Below are positions 13,601 through 26,986 of a stretch of DNA of 64,000 bases, piece after piece. The stretch comes from Progne subis subis. Taxonomy: Eukaryota; Chordata; Aves; Passeriformes; Hirundinidae. The notes beneath the pieces are model-generated. The model saw only the letters and a program-made list of their open reading frames with translations, ran no database searches and had not been told where the DNA came from. Made by a program: the position numbers and the translations under genes. Numbering within the stretch: the stretch's first letter is position 1; every line of letters starts with the position of its first letter. The stretch is taken from assembly GCA_022316685.1 (NCBI GenBank), contig JAKJHU010000026.1, positions 1,930,001-1,994,000 on the forward strand. Direction: 5' to 3'.

Positions 13601-16600
13601 TTCTTAACAGCACCCTTCTGTTTTCCAAGCAGGTGCCTAGATGTCATCTTTCAAGGAAATCTGTGGTCCTGTCTTATTGACTTCCTTCCCTCCAGGGCAC
13701 TCCTCATTGTGGGATAACTTCCTGAGTTTAAGCACTTCTGAAATGGAGCCAGCCCTCCTGCTCCGTTTACTGTGTTTAAGTAGTTCTCTTGCTGTGTCAC
13801 TGTTTGTGCCTTTTCCAACTGAGCGCTCCCCTTCCAGGTTGACTCATCCCATGTCACTTTTCCTTGGGTGGCTGTAGGAGCTTGTTGGCTCGGGTGTAGA
13901 TGCAGTATAATTTTTCCAGGTATCTATACTGCCAGAGAGCTTTGTGAGCAAGTGCAGATTCACTGGAGTTTTCAGCAGAGTCTTACCTTAGACTGGGCAT
14001 GAGTTTCAAGCTCAGCTGGCCATAGGGTGTCCAGTATTCATGGAGAAAGGTGACTGAATTATAGTCATATTTACATACCAAGTACAGATGTTCAGTTCTT
14101 CCAGACATGGCTATAGTTGGGCCTTGACCAACACTACATCCATGTCCTTAGTCCAGATGTTGAATGGTATTGATTTTAGTATTAACCCTTGAGAGTTTTA
14201 ATCTTAAATTCTGTAGCTGGTTATAGCTAGTTATTGATGAGAAATTGATATGCTCATAAGTAAAGATGAAGCATGAGATAAATATAAATTCAACAATTAA
14301 ACTGTGTGATGCTATCAGTCAGACAGAGCCAACTGGCTTCCAAATTATTATGACATTTTCAGTGACTTCAGAAATAAATGTTTATAAGGGGTGAACAAAA
14401 GATACTTCTGCCTATGCAAGGCTTAGAGGAATCACCTAAAGTGCTGCAGGTGCTGGTTTATATTTGCTGTTACATCAGATGAATGGACACCTTCCTTACT
14501 TTGAAAATAGGAAATTGGATTTGATAAAGCACCATGTGCTTGAGGCTGTTTTTCAGTTCCTTCTGGGGAAATGAAGGAGTCTGTTCATCCTCACCTGCCC
14601 AGCCATTTTTCTTTCTCTTGGAAAGCACATAGTCCTTTCAGATGTTAGGCAGCAACTTGCTGCATAAGGTACCAGGCTGAATCATTCAGAGTTGCTTAGA
14701 GGGTTGAAATGACACTGTTCTACACACACGGTAATTGCAGGCTTTAAAAATGCAATTGTTTTAAGCAAATACTCTTGTTCCCTGTAAAATTCTCTAATAG
14801 CAAATCCCTCTACCCATTTCCATCAATTATTTATATAAGCTTCAAGCTTGATATTTAGCTTTGAACACAGCTTTGAACGCAGCTGCAACTGTTCTCACAA
14901 CCTTTCCTCCAGGGGTGCTGCTGACTAAGCCCTGTCCAACCTGAGTGCTTATTTTCCTTATAGGAACAATCCCTCCTGTAAAACTCCTAGTGAAATCTAG
15001 GCAATCTTGTTGTGATTTAAGATAAACTAGATGAGTTCAGTGATTCAGAGGCCTGTCTAAAGTTTTGGTATGTTGTCCCCTGGTGATAGGCTTTGTTTTC
15101 TTTCTGTGAAGCAAATAATTATTGAATGCCACCGAACAGCCCTGTGCCAAATAAACTTTGTAGCATTACCAGCACTGGTGGTCATGCCTACAGGAGCCCA
15201 AGATAAAATAACTACCCAACTGTTGGGTGCATTCTTATGGGCAAGTTTTGCCACTAACAAGGAAAATGTATATGAAACTGAGAGTTAATTTTCAATGGCA
15301 GATTCTCTTTAACCTGCTTATGTACAGGTGTTTTTGTTTTGTTTTTTTTTCTCTGTTCTTCCCACTGTGGTGAACTACTAATTTGTCTTTTTAGCTTAAC
15401 AGAAGAGTGGGATAAGTGTATGGCTAAAACTGTCATGGGCTGGCCAGAAAAGAAGGAATCAAAAGGTCAGCAATGAAAGGAAATAATGAAAAACAAAGAA
15501 GTTGATAGAAATCTTGTAGGTAATAATGGATTTTCTTTACTTCTTCACCAATACCTTGTTTTTTACCATTCTGTTCCAGAGGTTATCAAAATGTGAAAAA
15601 ACAATTCCTATACAGCTTAGGAGAGCAAAGGATTCTTTTATCCAGAGGGAAATACTAAATGCTGTGTAGAACTGTGGGTGGATTTTTCTTGCATGTATGC
15701 AGGATCGCTCACGTGTGTGATTTGAGGAGTGTAGGTTGCCATATCTCAGTGGGAATATGCCTGCATTTGTAGTGGTGCAAAAATGGTCCATGGAAGGTGC
15801 TCTGTCTGGTTTGATGCATCTACAATACTTCCAGGCATTATAAACCCATGGAGCAATTGCAGTGAGATTTTTATTAGTTTTTAATAGCACCTTAGTTGCA
15901 ATTTCATGGGATTAAAAAAAAAAAACCAAAAACCAACAACTTACTTAAAATTTGTTATTGATGAATTACATCAGTTGGCGTAAGAGAAATGCAATGGTAC
16001 ATATCTGACATGAAATCTGAGTTGGTAATACATAGTATTTACTTCTCTTTATTTGCATTGCCTCAGCAATAGCCACACCTTACCACAGAGCCAGAATTCT
16101 TCTGATCTTAGCCAGGCTAGATTATCACACTGCTCTGAATGATAATTATATAGGGCTTGGAATGCACACAGTATGTCAAAGATGCATTTTAGGAACAAGT
16201 GAACATACTGTGTATGTTTATTGTATACTATACAATTCTCTTGTATAAATATATTTCAGTACATGAGGGTTGTTAAGCAAATGACTTTTGGTACTTAGGC
16301 AGGGGCTGTCAAACTTTGTGGCAGTTTAAAAGCAGCCCTGATGATTTGGTAGACCTGATGATTCAAACAACATTGAATAAATCATAAAGTTCAGTGTTTA
16401 AAATTTGCATGTATTCATCTAATTTCTCTGTGAACTTCTTTATTAAATATTTGCTAAAAACATCTCAGCTGTTGCAAGATATCTAAGAATATTAACTGTG
16501 TCTTAAACAATAGACCAGAGTTGATTACTTGTTAGTTAATATTGTGAAGATGCACCAAGTGCTCTCAAATCCTATTCCAGATTCGGCATTGTCCAAGGGG

Positions 16601-19516
16601 CTGCCTGTTGTTGGCTTAATGAGAAGTAACCTGGACAAATGGAACTTTTTACTTTCTGCCGCTTGTTCCCCCCATTTTTTTCCCAAGGAAGTGAGAAGAT
16701 GTGCAGAGTTGTCACAAGAAAATGTAAAGTACATAACTGCAAATGATGCAAGCAGGGAAATAAGGTCAGTCTGTATGTAGCTTTAGATCTCCTTCAAAAT
16801 TATGGAATTGGAAACTGTCCCACTTTGCATATTGTTTTGGGCAGGAGCAGCAGAAGGAGCACATGGAGGAAGTGTTATGACAGGTAGCATTTTGCAGCAA
16901 TGTTGGAAGGAACACTGATTCTTCAATTTCCTCTCCTTTGTTCCAGTGTGCTGCTGAGTAACGTGCAGCATTAATTTATTATGTAGGTAATTTTCTTTTG
17001 TCTTCTTTTAAAATAATTGTAACAGAATGTGCACAAGAAGTATTTCTGCTTTCTGTCTAAGGTTGAGATGGAAAATGGCAATGATATACTGCAGCTGTCC
17101 AGCACAGGGGTAGCAAAATTTACTTCTATTGTGTGTAAATGAGACTTGGGTAATAAGGGAACTGTTTTCTACTTTGGAAATAGCTCATATTTTCTGGAAC
17201 CTGCCTGCAAACGTTCATTTTTCTAGATGGTGAACCCAGTTGACTTTGTAGTAAATCAGTAGCCTACTCAGTGTTGTATATAGGTATGACTTTGGCTCTC
17301 TGCCCAAGTGGGAGTCCTGGAAGGCTTCACTTTATGTGTGCTCTGAGCATTGTGAGCTCCTCTTGTTTCTCTCATTTTGTGAGGCTGCATGAAGCTTCAT
17401 GAAATCATGTTGCCCTCCTCAGCAGTGAGCTTACAAGGCCATTAAAAGTCATTTCAATAAAGAATCAGTCTGCATCAATCTCCTCAGGCAACATGCTTTT
17501 TTCATATCTGTTTAAAGGAAATGGGTATTTTTCTTCATTCTTTTGAAATTCCAGGTGTTTTCCTCATGTTAATGAGAACCAGAATTTTTTCCTTGATACA
17601 TACTTTATTTTGCCACTGATTTTCCTGAGCATGGAAGGAGAATATTCATCAGACCTAAAGGAATAATATAATTACTTAAAACATGAATAATTAGCTATCC
17701 TATTTGGAATTTTGTTTTCAGCTTTATTCTTTCCAAATAGATTGCAGTATGAAGACAAGAACTCCAGATGTTAGGAACTTTAGTTCCCAGTACACTGGGG
17801 AAATTAGGACAAGTGGTCAAGAAACTGATGAAAGTATTGGCTCCTAATAGCACTTAAGGGAAAAGCAAATTATGAACTTGTCTGGTCACACATAATGTAT
17901 TTAGTTGGGGTATTTTCTGATTTTGAAAGTTCTTTCTGTCTTGAAATTTGGTGAATCTTTTTCCTAACATGATTGGTGAGTATGCAGGCCTCTGTAAAAG
18001 ATCACTTGTTATTTTTGTTCCCCAAACTGCTCCCTGCATTTTTTTCATCAAAAGGCCATAGAATTAAGCCTCTCCCCAATCAAGGCTGAAGGGCTGAGGT
18101 AGCAGATTAGTGTTCTTATAAATATCTTTGTTTATGCATGGGTTTATGCTCATATGTGCTCCAAAAGGAGATTAAAAAATACATATTTTTATGTTCTTTC
18201 CCATGTTCCTATGGTTCCACACCACTCGTGGATTTTCTGCTTGCCGGATGCATCTACAGGATGCTGCTTTCTGCTGCCAGGACAACTGTGACAATATTTT
18301 GTATCTCAGGTAGACAAGGATAAGTGTGTCTTCAGGGAGATAAACTGGTGTTCATCTAAGTAATTTAAGTAGGGGGTTCCCAGAAAAACTATCCAATACC
18401 CCTGTTACTATATTATTGAATGTAGTAGAGAAACTTTGTGGGGCTGGAAGGAGATATAGGTTATAGTTTATAGGGAAACTGGTGTGGACAGCACTGTAAT
18501 TATAGGGTGACTTATCAACTCTGATCACATGTCAAATTTCACTGCCTTCTTTAAGGGAGTTATTTGGGAAGGGTGGAGTAGCATGGGGGTGAAGAATAAT
18601 AAGCTCCTTATGCCAAAGCACAATTGGCAGCTGGCCACTTTTTTTAATGTTTTATTTCCTTCATGACCTATTGTTGTATGCCCTGACCTGTGTTTCAGCT
18701 CTTCGGCCCTGGCAACAGAGAGATCAGATTAGGTTAACTACTATATTGTTTAAAAACCAGTAGGCCAATAAGTACAGAAATCTTCAATGGAGCTTTCTAA
18801 CAGGGCATTCAACCAAAAACCAACCTGAAACATGATCTTGAACAAAAGTCCTTCATTGTTTCACTCCTTGCTGCTACCATAGCATATAACTATCACTGGA
18901 CTTCAGATTTAGTTTTTGAGGTTAAAAATCTCTGATTAGTGCTAAGCACAACTTGTTAATGTCAAGGATTTAATACATTCTATCTTTATTTGTTGATTGT
19001 TGGAAATTAATATGTTCCTTTTTAAGAAGGTACCATAAATTACTAACTTGCTTGGAATACAAGTGTAATTCTTTATTAACTCTCCCAGGATATATCAACA
19101 AATTCTGCTTTGTTGCTCCAGTGGAGTTACAGGGTTCTGTTGCCTCACACAGCTGAGTAGCAGCTGCTGGTGATGCCCTGTATTTCTAGCAGCATGTTTG
19201 AAAAAGTTAGTCAACAACTGACTGTAAATTAATTAAATCTTGAGTGTACTTTCTTTTGCAGTTGAGGCTGCTGTGAAATTCTTTCACTAGTAGGCAGTGC
19301 CTTTTAATTGATTCACAATAGATTCAGCATCTGGAGTGATGAAAAGTCTGTTGCTAATTTCCCCCGCTCATCATGGATTAAAGTGGTGGGCTGGGCAATC
19401 AGACTCAGTCACCTGACATTGCTGAGATGTAGGGTATTGTAACAGACTTAATTTTTTCTTTCCAATATCAAGGAGAGAACAGAACTAAATTAAGTCTAAA
19501 TTCTGTGATTACTCCC
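10691..19516. other. Non-coding stretch, no gene seen
   Basis: No convincing exon, RNA gene or repeat family. Open frames are below 120 codons. A 12-bp direct duplication (AGCTTTGAACAC / AGCTTTGAACGC) occurs at 14858-14881, and an A12 run at 15917-15928. The stretch 13560-13900 is somewhat pyrimidine-rich on the plus strand but I could not assign it to a repeat. Confidence 0.55.
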
Positions 19517-20235
19517 TGTACTGGGCTTGTGTGGCCAGGTTTTGGTAGCCAGTGGCTTCTTTGATAACCAGCAGAAGCTTCTACCGTGTCTGACAGAGCC
19601 AGTGCCAGCTGGCTTCAAAACAGACCCACCACTGGCCGAGGCCAAGCACACCAGTGGCGGTGGAAGCACCTCGGAGATAACTTATGTACAAAGGGGAAAA
19701 AGCTACAGCACAACATCAGCCAGAAGAGAGGAAGGAGAAGATGTGAGAGAAACAGCCCTGCAGACACCAGTAAAGGAAAGGGAGAAAGTGTTTCAAAAGT
19801 TTGTGGAGGATGTTTCCCTTGGAAGGCAGCCCACAGTGGTGCAGAGGAGGAGTGTGAGTAGTCCTCCCCCTGAAGAGAAAGAATGACAGAGACAATGATG
19901 AAATGACCAAAACCCCCATTACCCATCCCCCTGTGCTGATGGAGATCTGGAGGTAGAAAAATCAGGAGTGAAGTTGAGCTCAGGAAGAAGAGGGCTTGGA
20001 GGAAGGTGGTTTTTTAAGATTTGGTTTCGTTTTGCATTCTCCTACTCTGATTGGTAGCTAATTTCTCCAAATCAAGTATGTTTTGCCCATGTTTTTTGGT
20101 GAGTGAGCTCTTCTCCCTGCCCTTATCTCAAGCCATGAGCCTTTCATTAGATTTTCTCTCCCTTGCCCTGTTAAGGACAAGTGATAGAGTGGCTTTCATG
20201 AGCACCTGGCACACAGCCAGGGTCAACTCACTGCA
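19517..20235 (+). mobile_element. Old ERVL-like solo LTR, sense
   Basis: This block matches, in order, features I recall from a common avian ERVL-type LTR: the start TGTACTGGGCTTGTGTGGCC, the CAGAAGCTTC and TCTGACAGAGCCAGTGCCAG segments, a GAGAGAAACAGCCCTGCAGA segment near 19746, a CCCCCTGAAGAG segment near 19866, a distal T-rich part, and the end GGTCAACTCACTGCA. The termini are TG...CA. The flanking 5-mers CTCCC and TTCCT differ by two transitions, which would fit a decayed 5-bp ERVL target duplication but proves nothing. The 119-codon frame at 19527-19886 and its antisense shadows lie wholly inside the LTR and are not host genes. No internal retroviral sequence adjoins it. Confidence 0.8.
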
Positions 20236-22051
20236 TTCCTTAAGATATTGAACAATGCCCCTGCGGGAGGCAGACATGGGATGGAGCACATCTGCTCCAG
20301 TCTTTTACTCCCCTGCTGGCTATCAGCACCTCTTGTTTTCTTGGTGTGGTGCTGCAGCTTCTTGGTGGTCACCACCAGAGCGTACTCAGCCAGTTTGGAT
20401 TGGGGGCAGAATTTGGTAAGCTTTCCCAACAATTTACAAAACCCACATGAGTATACAAAATATACCAATCAAAGAGCTAATCTATGCAACCTTATTAAGG
20501 AATGGTGCACAGTCTAGGTACGCTGGCATTCTCTGCTCTTCCACTTGGAAGACTTTGCTGCATCAGGAAATCTCCCTTCTGAGATCCCACTAAATGCACT
20601 GGCTGTCAAAGCATATGGTTGAGGAGAATGAAGTTGCAAGAGAATTTTATCTTGGGTTATGGAGAAATATGATCAGACACAGACTATACCAGGCCACTGG
20701 CACAGGCGCTTGGGGGCTGGAGAGATTTTATGTGAAAAACAGCACAATGCTTGCTGTTCCAGTCAAAAGCCATCCTTGCACAGTCACGGCTGGTTATGTT
20801 GGCAGCATCAGTGTGGTCCTGGTTTGCCTTGTGCTGTTAAGCTGTTTAAAGGCTGTACGGTTTCTTATTGTTGGTAAGAACTTTTTCCATTATATTATTC
20901 TTCATCCTTTTTGTTTTCTCATGGTACATGAGAAAACTCTCTTGTTTTTATCGTTCTTCAATGGAGAGGTACTGTGTCTTCTAGCCTATTTACTTAGAAA
21001 CACCCAATTAGAAGAGTAATTTGAAGAGACTGAGACGCAGCTGCCAAAACTCCTAAAGGGAGAGAGGGGTGGAGAGAAAGGGGAGAAGATTTTGGGCTGA
21101 CAAAATGCAAGCAACATTGCCTGTCCTCTGCCAGCTATTTCCTAACACTTGTCTGTAAATTCATATCTGACGGTACATCTTGCACCCATTTGGTTTAAGC
21201 TACATCTGTAATGAATTTTAAAACTATAATTGAGTCTGGTGCTCAGCATATGTGATGTTAATGCTCGGAATGTGAATTTTTTTCTTGTTGCATTGCTTCT
21301 TTCATATGTTTTTTATCAGGCAGTGGCCAAGACACTGAGACCAAAAAGGGAGGGGAGAGGAATTAGAGCATCTCTGTCTTGCCAATGTCTCATGTAAACA
21401 CACATGTTGAAAAGGCAGTTTTCTATCTTGCCTTTGACACAGAACAGGGTAACCCAGGTATCTGTGATTCAGTGGTTCTCAAACCATATACAGAGGGGAA
21501 AAAAAACTGAAACCAAACATAACTAAAAAAAACCCAAACCAAACTAGTTTTCTGGTAGTCAGATGATTAACATATCTGCCTGTCTTCTTTTGACTCCGTG
21601 GAGGCAGTCAGAAACTCATTCATATTAGAACAGGAGAAAAGAAGGAAAAACTAATGAAGCAAAAATTGAGTATTACGTGTGTCTTTTTCCATAAGTGGAA
21701 AACCTGTTATTTGCATATATGAAAACATACCCATACCCCAAGAATGATCTCTGTACTTAAAAGGACAACTTTGCTACTGCCTTTCACATAGGAAAGAGGA
21801 TGAAAATTTAAATCTGTCATAGAATGTTAGGCTTTGTTCATACCCACAGGTACATGTGCTGTGATGACAACTTGCAAACACCACATTAATTTGTTTTCTC
21901 ACAAACTCATGGGGCTTTATCATTATTTTTTTATGAAGCATTATCTAGACTGACCCTAAGACTCCTAACTTTCCTTCCTGACTATAAGTCTGTCTTCCAA
22001 GATTCACAACAACATAAATATCCCCACCAAACCTACTAAACGAGCTGAAAA

Positions 22052-22072
22052 CAAACAAAAAGTTTTTGTTTG
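22052..22072. repeat. 21-bp palindrome
   Basis: CAAACAAAAA (22052-22061), a central G at 22062, then TTTTTGTTTG (22063-22072): perfect 10-bp arms around one base. It sits in an A/C-rich, T-poor stretch. Replication slippage or local inversion could make it. No function is assigned. Confidence 0.9.
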
Positions 22073-24365
22073 AAAAAATCTAATCCAAATAAGCAAAAAA
22101 CCCACACATAAAGCCCACCCTCAAACCCCTACTTTTGTCGGAGGAACTTTGGCACAGGAGCGTTAGAAATCTGGTGTTCTTTAAGGAAGGCAATTGCAGA
22201 AGCCAGCCAATATTCATGGGTAATTCCTACTCCGATCTTCAGCAAGATAACCAGGACAGGCACTCTGAGCCTCTTGGTTGACAGATTTCAGCCATGGCTT
22301 TGGGTGTTTCCCCCGTTCTCACTGCCTCTGCTGCCTTTTGTGCAGCTAAAGGAATAGGTTTGTGCTGTCCTCCCTCTTCTGTGACCTTGCCTTGTGTTTG
22401 CGTCCGTACAGCAAAATGAGCACTAGGTTGCCTAAGAGCATCAGTTTCCCATGGCATTGTGAGTAATACTTTTAGGACCTTAGGACTTGGCAGAGCAACT
22501 GCTGTAGTGCCTTCTTGGACATGTAATCACTCACTCTGCCACACTGTCAAACTTCAGTGTTCCATGAGTATTTTAGATCTGATGGATCTCATAAGATAAG
22601 GCTTCAGTGTTTTGGGCCTTCAGGAAATGCTCTGTGAGTTACTGAAACTTTCCAGCTTTCCTTCCAAAAAGTAAAGGCAACATAGTTTAACATTTTAAAT
22701 TCAGTCTGTTGAAATGGAAGTCTTTTAGGAATCTCCTCTGCCTATGTTTGCCAACCAGGTACATGCTACATTTAACCTCGGGGGAAGCAAGGATGCTCTA
22801 AGAGCTCATGCAATGCAGTATTGCAAGAAAGCAAATACTTTGTGTTGCTGGTTAAAGATTAGAATAGAAAACTGTCATTCATTCCGAGTAACAAGTGATT
22901 TGTGATTAAGCTGTTGCTGTCTTTTTGCTGTAGAATAGGTGGGAGATCAGTCTCTTTCTGTTTAGGTTGTCATGCATATTTTCCACAGAACAGTTTCTCA
23001 ACATTGTCCTGATGGAATGAGCAGTCTTAAAAAACAAAACAAACAACCACCCCTAAGAAAGAAGGTTCCCCCAACATTATGGTAGAAACCACTTATTCAA
23101 AGACATCTGCAAGAAACATGGAGTCAACTGACAAACTTAAACGCTTCTCTTAAAGGAGACTGACAGTATCATATTTAACACCACATGTTTGTATAAATGT
23201 GGATATATATGCATATAGGACCTTATTACCCAGCAACTCAGATTAATACTGAGTGCTTGAGCGAAGTGTTGACTAGTGTGTGCAGTTAATTAGATGTAAG
23301 CATCTAACGAACCCTGTCAGCAGTTGCTTCCTATTAAATCATTATCTGTTACAGAAACACGTTGATACAGTTTTTCTTCCAATACTAGAGTTAGAATAGA
23401 TGTATAAGAACTACATGTGTTGAGTAAATTTCAGGTTTATTTTGCTAAATACGACCTATTTTGAGAGAACTGGAGGGTATTAAATTTGTTTTAGTTGCTT
23501 CTCATAAAGGCTACAGCAATTGCCATTGGGGGTTTTGGCAAATGGTAATAGTTTTTCCTTATGCATCAAAGTCTAGACTGAACATGGAGAGACTGAGCAA
23601 GTAACATCATCTTTTTAATATCCCTCTCTAAATTTAGTATGGACAGTCAGTATAGCTTGGCATTAGAAAAGCTCTTTAAAGGAATTACCTTGGAATACTT
23701 ACCTTTCTTTATGGCCATCTTTAAATGCTTCTAGGTTTACAAGAAAAATACAGTTTCCCATCTTGATTCTGCACCTGTAGTGAAGCAGGAGCTATGAAAT
23801 AGTTTCTTGTAGTTCAGCCAAAATTAGCAAAAACATGCCTTCCACAGAAACAACCAACTAAATCACCAAGCCCTCAAAATACTTGTCGTGACCAAGCCCT
23901 TCTATAAATGCCACTGTTTCGCTTGTGTGATATATCTTCCTCATACTAACTTTTCTGCTTGTAGATCTCTAAGTCTTTGCATATGTATGGCTTAAGCCAT
24001 ATCACATGAGCTGTCTGCTTCCTGCTTCTTCCTTTTTATCAGCAAAGGTTGTGCCAATGTCAGTCTTCCAAGTTTGCTTTTTTCCTTCCTGGTATTCTGA
24101 TTAACTACAGCTTTGCTAAGTTTTCTTGAGAGAGATTTTTTAATAGCATTTGTTACTGATGTTTTTGTAATGGAAAGTTTATAGTCCAAAATTAATTGTT
24201 AGCTGTTTTTATTTGGTAGCAGTGATTTTCTGCAACTTCCCAGACAATTTTGGGAGATCCCCAAAAACTTGGTTGTGCTGTATTTATTAACTCCTTCTCT
24301 GCATGTATGGCTGCAGCATTCTTTTATGGTTTCATTATTACAAAATCATAAAGTGTTATTTTTTA

Positions 24366-24442
24366 TGTGGTGGGTGGTGGTGGGTTTTTTTGTGGGTTTT
24401 TTTTTGTTTGTTTGTTTGTTTTTTTGTTGTTTTTTTTTTTGT
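24366..24442. repeat. Pure T/G low-complexity tract
   Basis: 77 consecutive bases contain only T and G on the plus strand. The first part is GTGG/GGGTGG-rich and the second is TTTG repeats merging into T runs. The overlapping hydrophobic frames (FFVGFFLF-type) and the lysine/threonine-rich minus frame are translation artefacts of this tract. Confidence 0.97.
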
Positions 24443-26217
24443 AATCACATTATACTCAAACAAAAAGACTACTTTATGCAATACTCTGTAGTAATGATTT
24501 TTAGTCATCACTCCTAAGGACAAGTGAGAAAAGTAGCAGGAGCCAGACTCTTGAGTTTGAACTCTGAACTCTTTTTCAGCATTTGATTTTGGGATTTGAT
24601 CCCAGTGAAAATTCATGTTGTCCTGCTTCCAAGGCTGCCTTTCAAAAACACCTTGTGCTGACTTTCTTGTATTCCCACTGACATGACTGAGAGTACCCTT
24701 AAGCCTTCTCTGAATCCTGATTGGTATGAAGAAATAAACTATGAGTGAGACTTGTAGGACAGGAGTCTTAAGCTTGGTGTTAGCCATTTTTACACCATAT
24801 ACACACCAAATTTATCTATAGGATGATCTGGCCTATGTGCCCACTGTTTGCTTAACTGTGAAAAAATTAAGAAATAGCAAAATACGTGCAAGTAATCAGC
24901 AAATCTACAACAGATCCTTGCAGTGGCAGATCCTACAAATATACAATAAACTAGAATTATAGTAGTGAAAAACATGACATTTAAAACATCCTAGAAGGGC
25001 TTTTTGAAGGGCACTTCATAGTTTGTCAGTTGTTCAAATCTATTCTTTGTCCTCAAAGCATTTTTGCAGGTGCTGGAAAACACATTGAGCTTATCTGATG
25101 AGTGACAGTTGTTATTTAAAAAAGTCACATGTTAGAAAAGCAGGCGCCACTAAAAAAGAAGATCTGACAGTTCCATCTGCAATGTTTTTGCTGGCAAAGT
25201 GAATGAGATACTGTTCCAAAGTCTGTACAAAGCATGCTGCAAACCTCTAACACTGGAAAGAACTTAAGAATTTAATGTGTTCTGGCTTCATGTTACATAA
25301 ACAGGGGTCCCTATGGTCCTATATTGATTGGGCTTGTGTTCCACCACTGTTTTTGTGGGTATATGCTAGCCCGTAAAATCCCATTTTTGTTTTTGCCTGC
25401 CAACTCCCTTCTATTGCTTTGTCTATTAGGCTTACAGTGGTAAGTGCTACAGCTGGTGTGCTCAGGGATTCAATGCAGAACAGTCAAACCACTAAATTTT
25501 AGGTTGATAAGCCTGAGAGAAGCCCTTGCAATTTGATAGTACAATTAAAAGTATGTCATGAATTGTCAGAACTGCTTTGTGCTGTTTGGAAGATGACAAT
25601 GTATCCATCCCCTGGTATCAGCACAGGCTAACAAGTACTACAAATACTTTACAGCACATCTCTAGCAGTTTCAGCCTCATAAAATGGCTTGACCAGGGGT
25701 AGTCAGATGGGGAGAAGACCCCAAAGTGAAAGATAATGTTTAATATACTCCATTTTTTTCAACGATTCCTTCTCTAACTATACAACTTTTGGGTTTTGGT
25801 AAACCTTTCTGTCGTCCTTGCACGCAAGTGTGGAACATGATGTTTTAGTGAAATTGGGAAGTCTTTCTGGCTTTTTTTGACAGGTTGACATTTGACTTAG
25901 TAAGATATCAGGAATCTTAGTTTTTTCTTTAGCAGGCAGCAGTTAAACTGACCTAATAGTCAGACCTAATAAACAGACCTAATAGTCCTCGTGTAAAGGA
26001 CGCTGCAGCTGCCAGCTCCAACAGTTGTGTTGTATTTAGACTTCAATAAAATACTGACATAAAGTAAAGCTGTCTGATACCTGTGTGGTGGGTAAAGGAC
26101 CCTGCAAACTGACATACTTTGACTCAGGATTCAGTTCATGCAGCCGCCTCCTGCTTCCTGTCACATCCACCTTTGCATCCACGTTCCCATCTTCTCTGAT
26201 GGGAACAGAAGCTTTAG

Positions 26218-26403
26218 AAGGGCCTGTTGTGTTAGGACAAGGACTTGGTTTCAGACTAAAGGTAGGTAGATTTAGAGTAGATAGAAGGAAGAAGTTGTTT
26301 ACTATGAGGGTGGTGAAACAGTCAAACAGTCATAGGTTTCCCAAAGAGGTGGTGGATGCCCCATCCCTGGAAAGCGTTAAGGGTCAGGTTGGATGGGACT
26401 CTG
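26218..26403 (+). mobile_element. CR1 LINE 3' end fragment, sense
   Basis: Recognisable CR1 distal 3' region on the plus strand: GGCCTGTTGTGTTAGGACAA, then GGTAGATTTAGAGTAGATAG, then GAGGGTGGTGAAACAG, then GTGGATGCCCCATCCCTGGA, ending GGTTGGATGGGACTCTGGAG. The family's final segment and octamer tail are not visible, so both ends are truncated. The 108-codon frame at 26085-26411 runs through it and is a shadow. Confidence 0.85.
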
Positions 26404-26759
26404 GAGAATAACTGGATGTTAAATTTTAAAACCAAAGTATTTCACAATTTCCATATCATCCTGATATATCACTATATTATCACAAAATCTATTATTCTAA
26501 TTTGATAAAATATATTATATAGTATTCTAGAGTACCTTGGAGTACATTATATTAGTATTTTTTCTTCAACAATATTTGGGTGGTTTTTTCTTGTTAGTTT
26601 TGCCAGGTGGGTCAAAGTCTATTTTTGGTTGAGTAAATGCATAACAGAACAACTTCTATAATTTATTCTTTTTTAAATAATTTGGAGAAAATTAAGGAAC
26701 TCCTCCTGACTGTGGAATGAGGTTTTTTTTACCTCAAAAAATTCTGCCAATGTCTTGCA
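26404..26759. other. AT-rich spacer between CR1 and LTR
   Basis: Strongly AT-rich from about 26440 to 26580, with many TATAT/ATATA steps. No gene and no recognised repeat. It joins the CR1 3' fragment to the target duplication of the next LTR. Confidence 0.6.
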
Positions 26760-26765
26760 GGGCAG
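26760..26765. repeat. Target site duplication, left copy
   Basis: GGGCAG directly abuts the LTR start and matches GGGCAG at 27410-27415. A 6-bp duplication is typical of ERVK-class (betaretrovirus-like) integration. Confidence 0.88.
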
Positions 26766-26893
26766 TGTTGGGGGGCTGCTTTTCCCAGAGCTTAAATTCC
26801 CCGGCATTCAGGTGGTTTTAGAGTCTTTTTGCCCTCTGCAAAGCTCTGAGCCAAACGCAGGAAAAGACGGAGTCTTCAAGGTTACATGCTTCG

Positions 26894-26899
26894 TTTATT
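26894..26899 (-). promoter_or_regulatory. LTR polyadenylation signal AATAAA
   Basis: Plus-strand TTTATT reads AATAAA on the LTR sense strand, about 90 bases downstream of its TATA box and about 130 bases before the LTR 3' end. Confidence 0.7.
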
Positions 26900-26986
26900 A
26901 GTTCTTATCTTACAATTTTCTCAGTGTCCAAAAGATGTTTGCTGCGGCTCGGACATCTGGTGACTCCCCCCGTCCCAGGGCTGTCC

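Larger units (their letters stand above)
20236..26217. other. Non-coding stretch, no gene seen
   Basis: Contains a 141-codon frame at 20594-21019 with one hydrophobic segment (discussed under findings), A/C-rich low complexity at 21500-21540 and 22020-22135, a 21-bp palindrome at 22052-22072, a pure T/G tract at 24366-24442, and a degenerate triplication of GACCTAATA at 25950-25985. Nothing else is recognised. Confidence 0.55.

Noticed and set aside
13560..13900. Pyrimidine-rich region considered as an antisense CR1 fragment
   Set aside because: I could not align successive landmarks of the CR1 3' region, so the claim was dropped.
24356..24787. 143-codon minus frame
   Set aside because: Its end is a translation of the T/G tract (KKKTTKKQTNKQ), and the rest has no motif or splice support.
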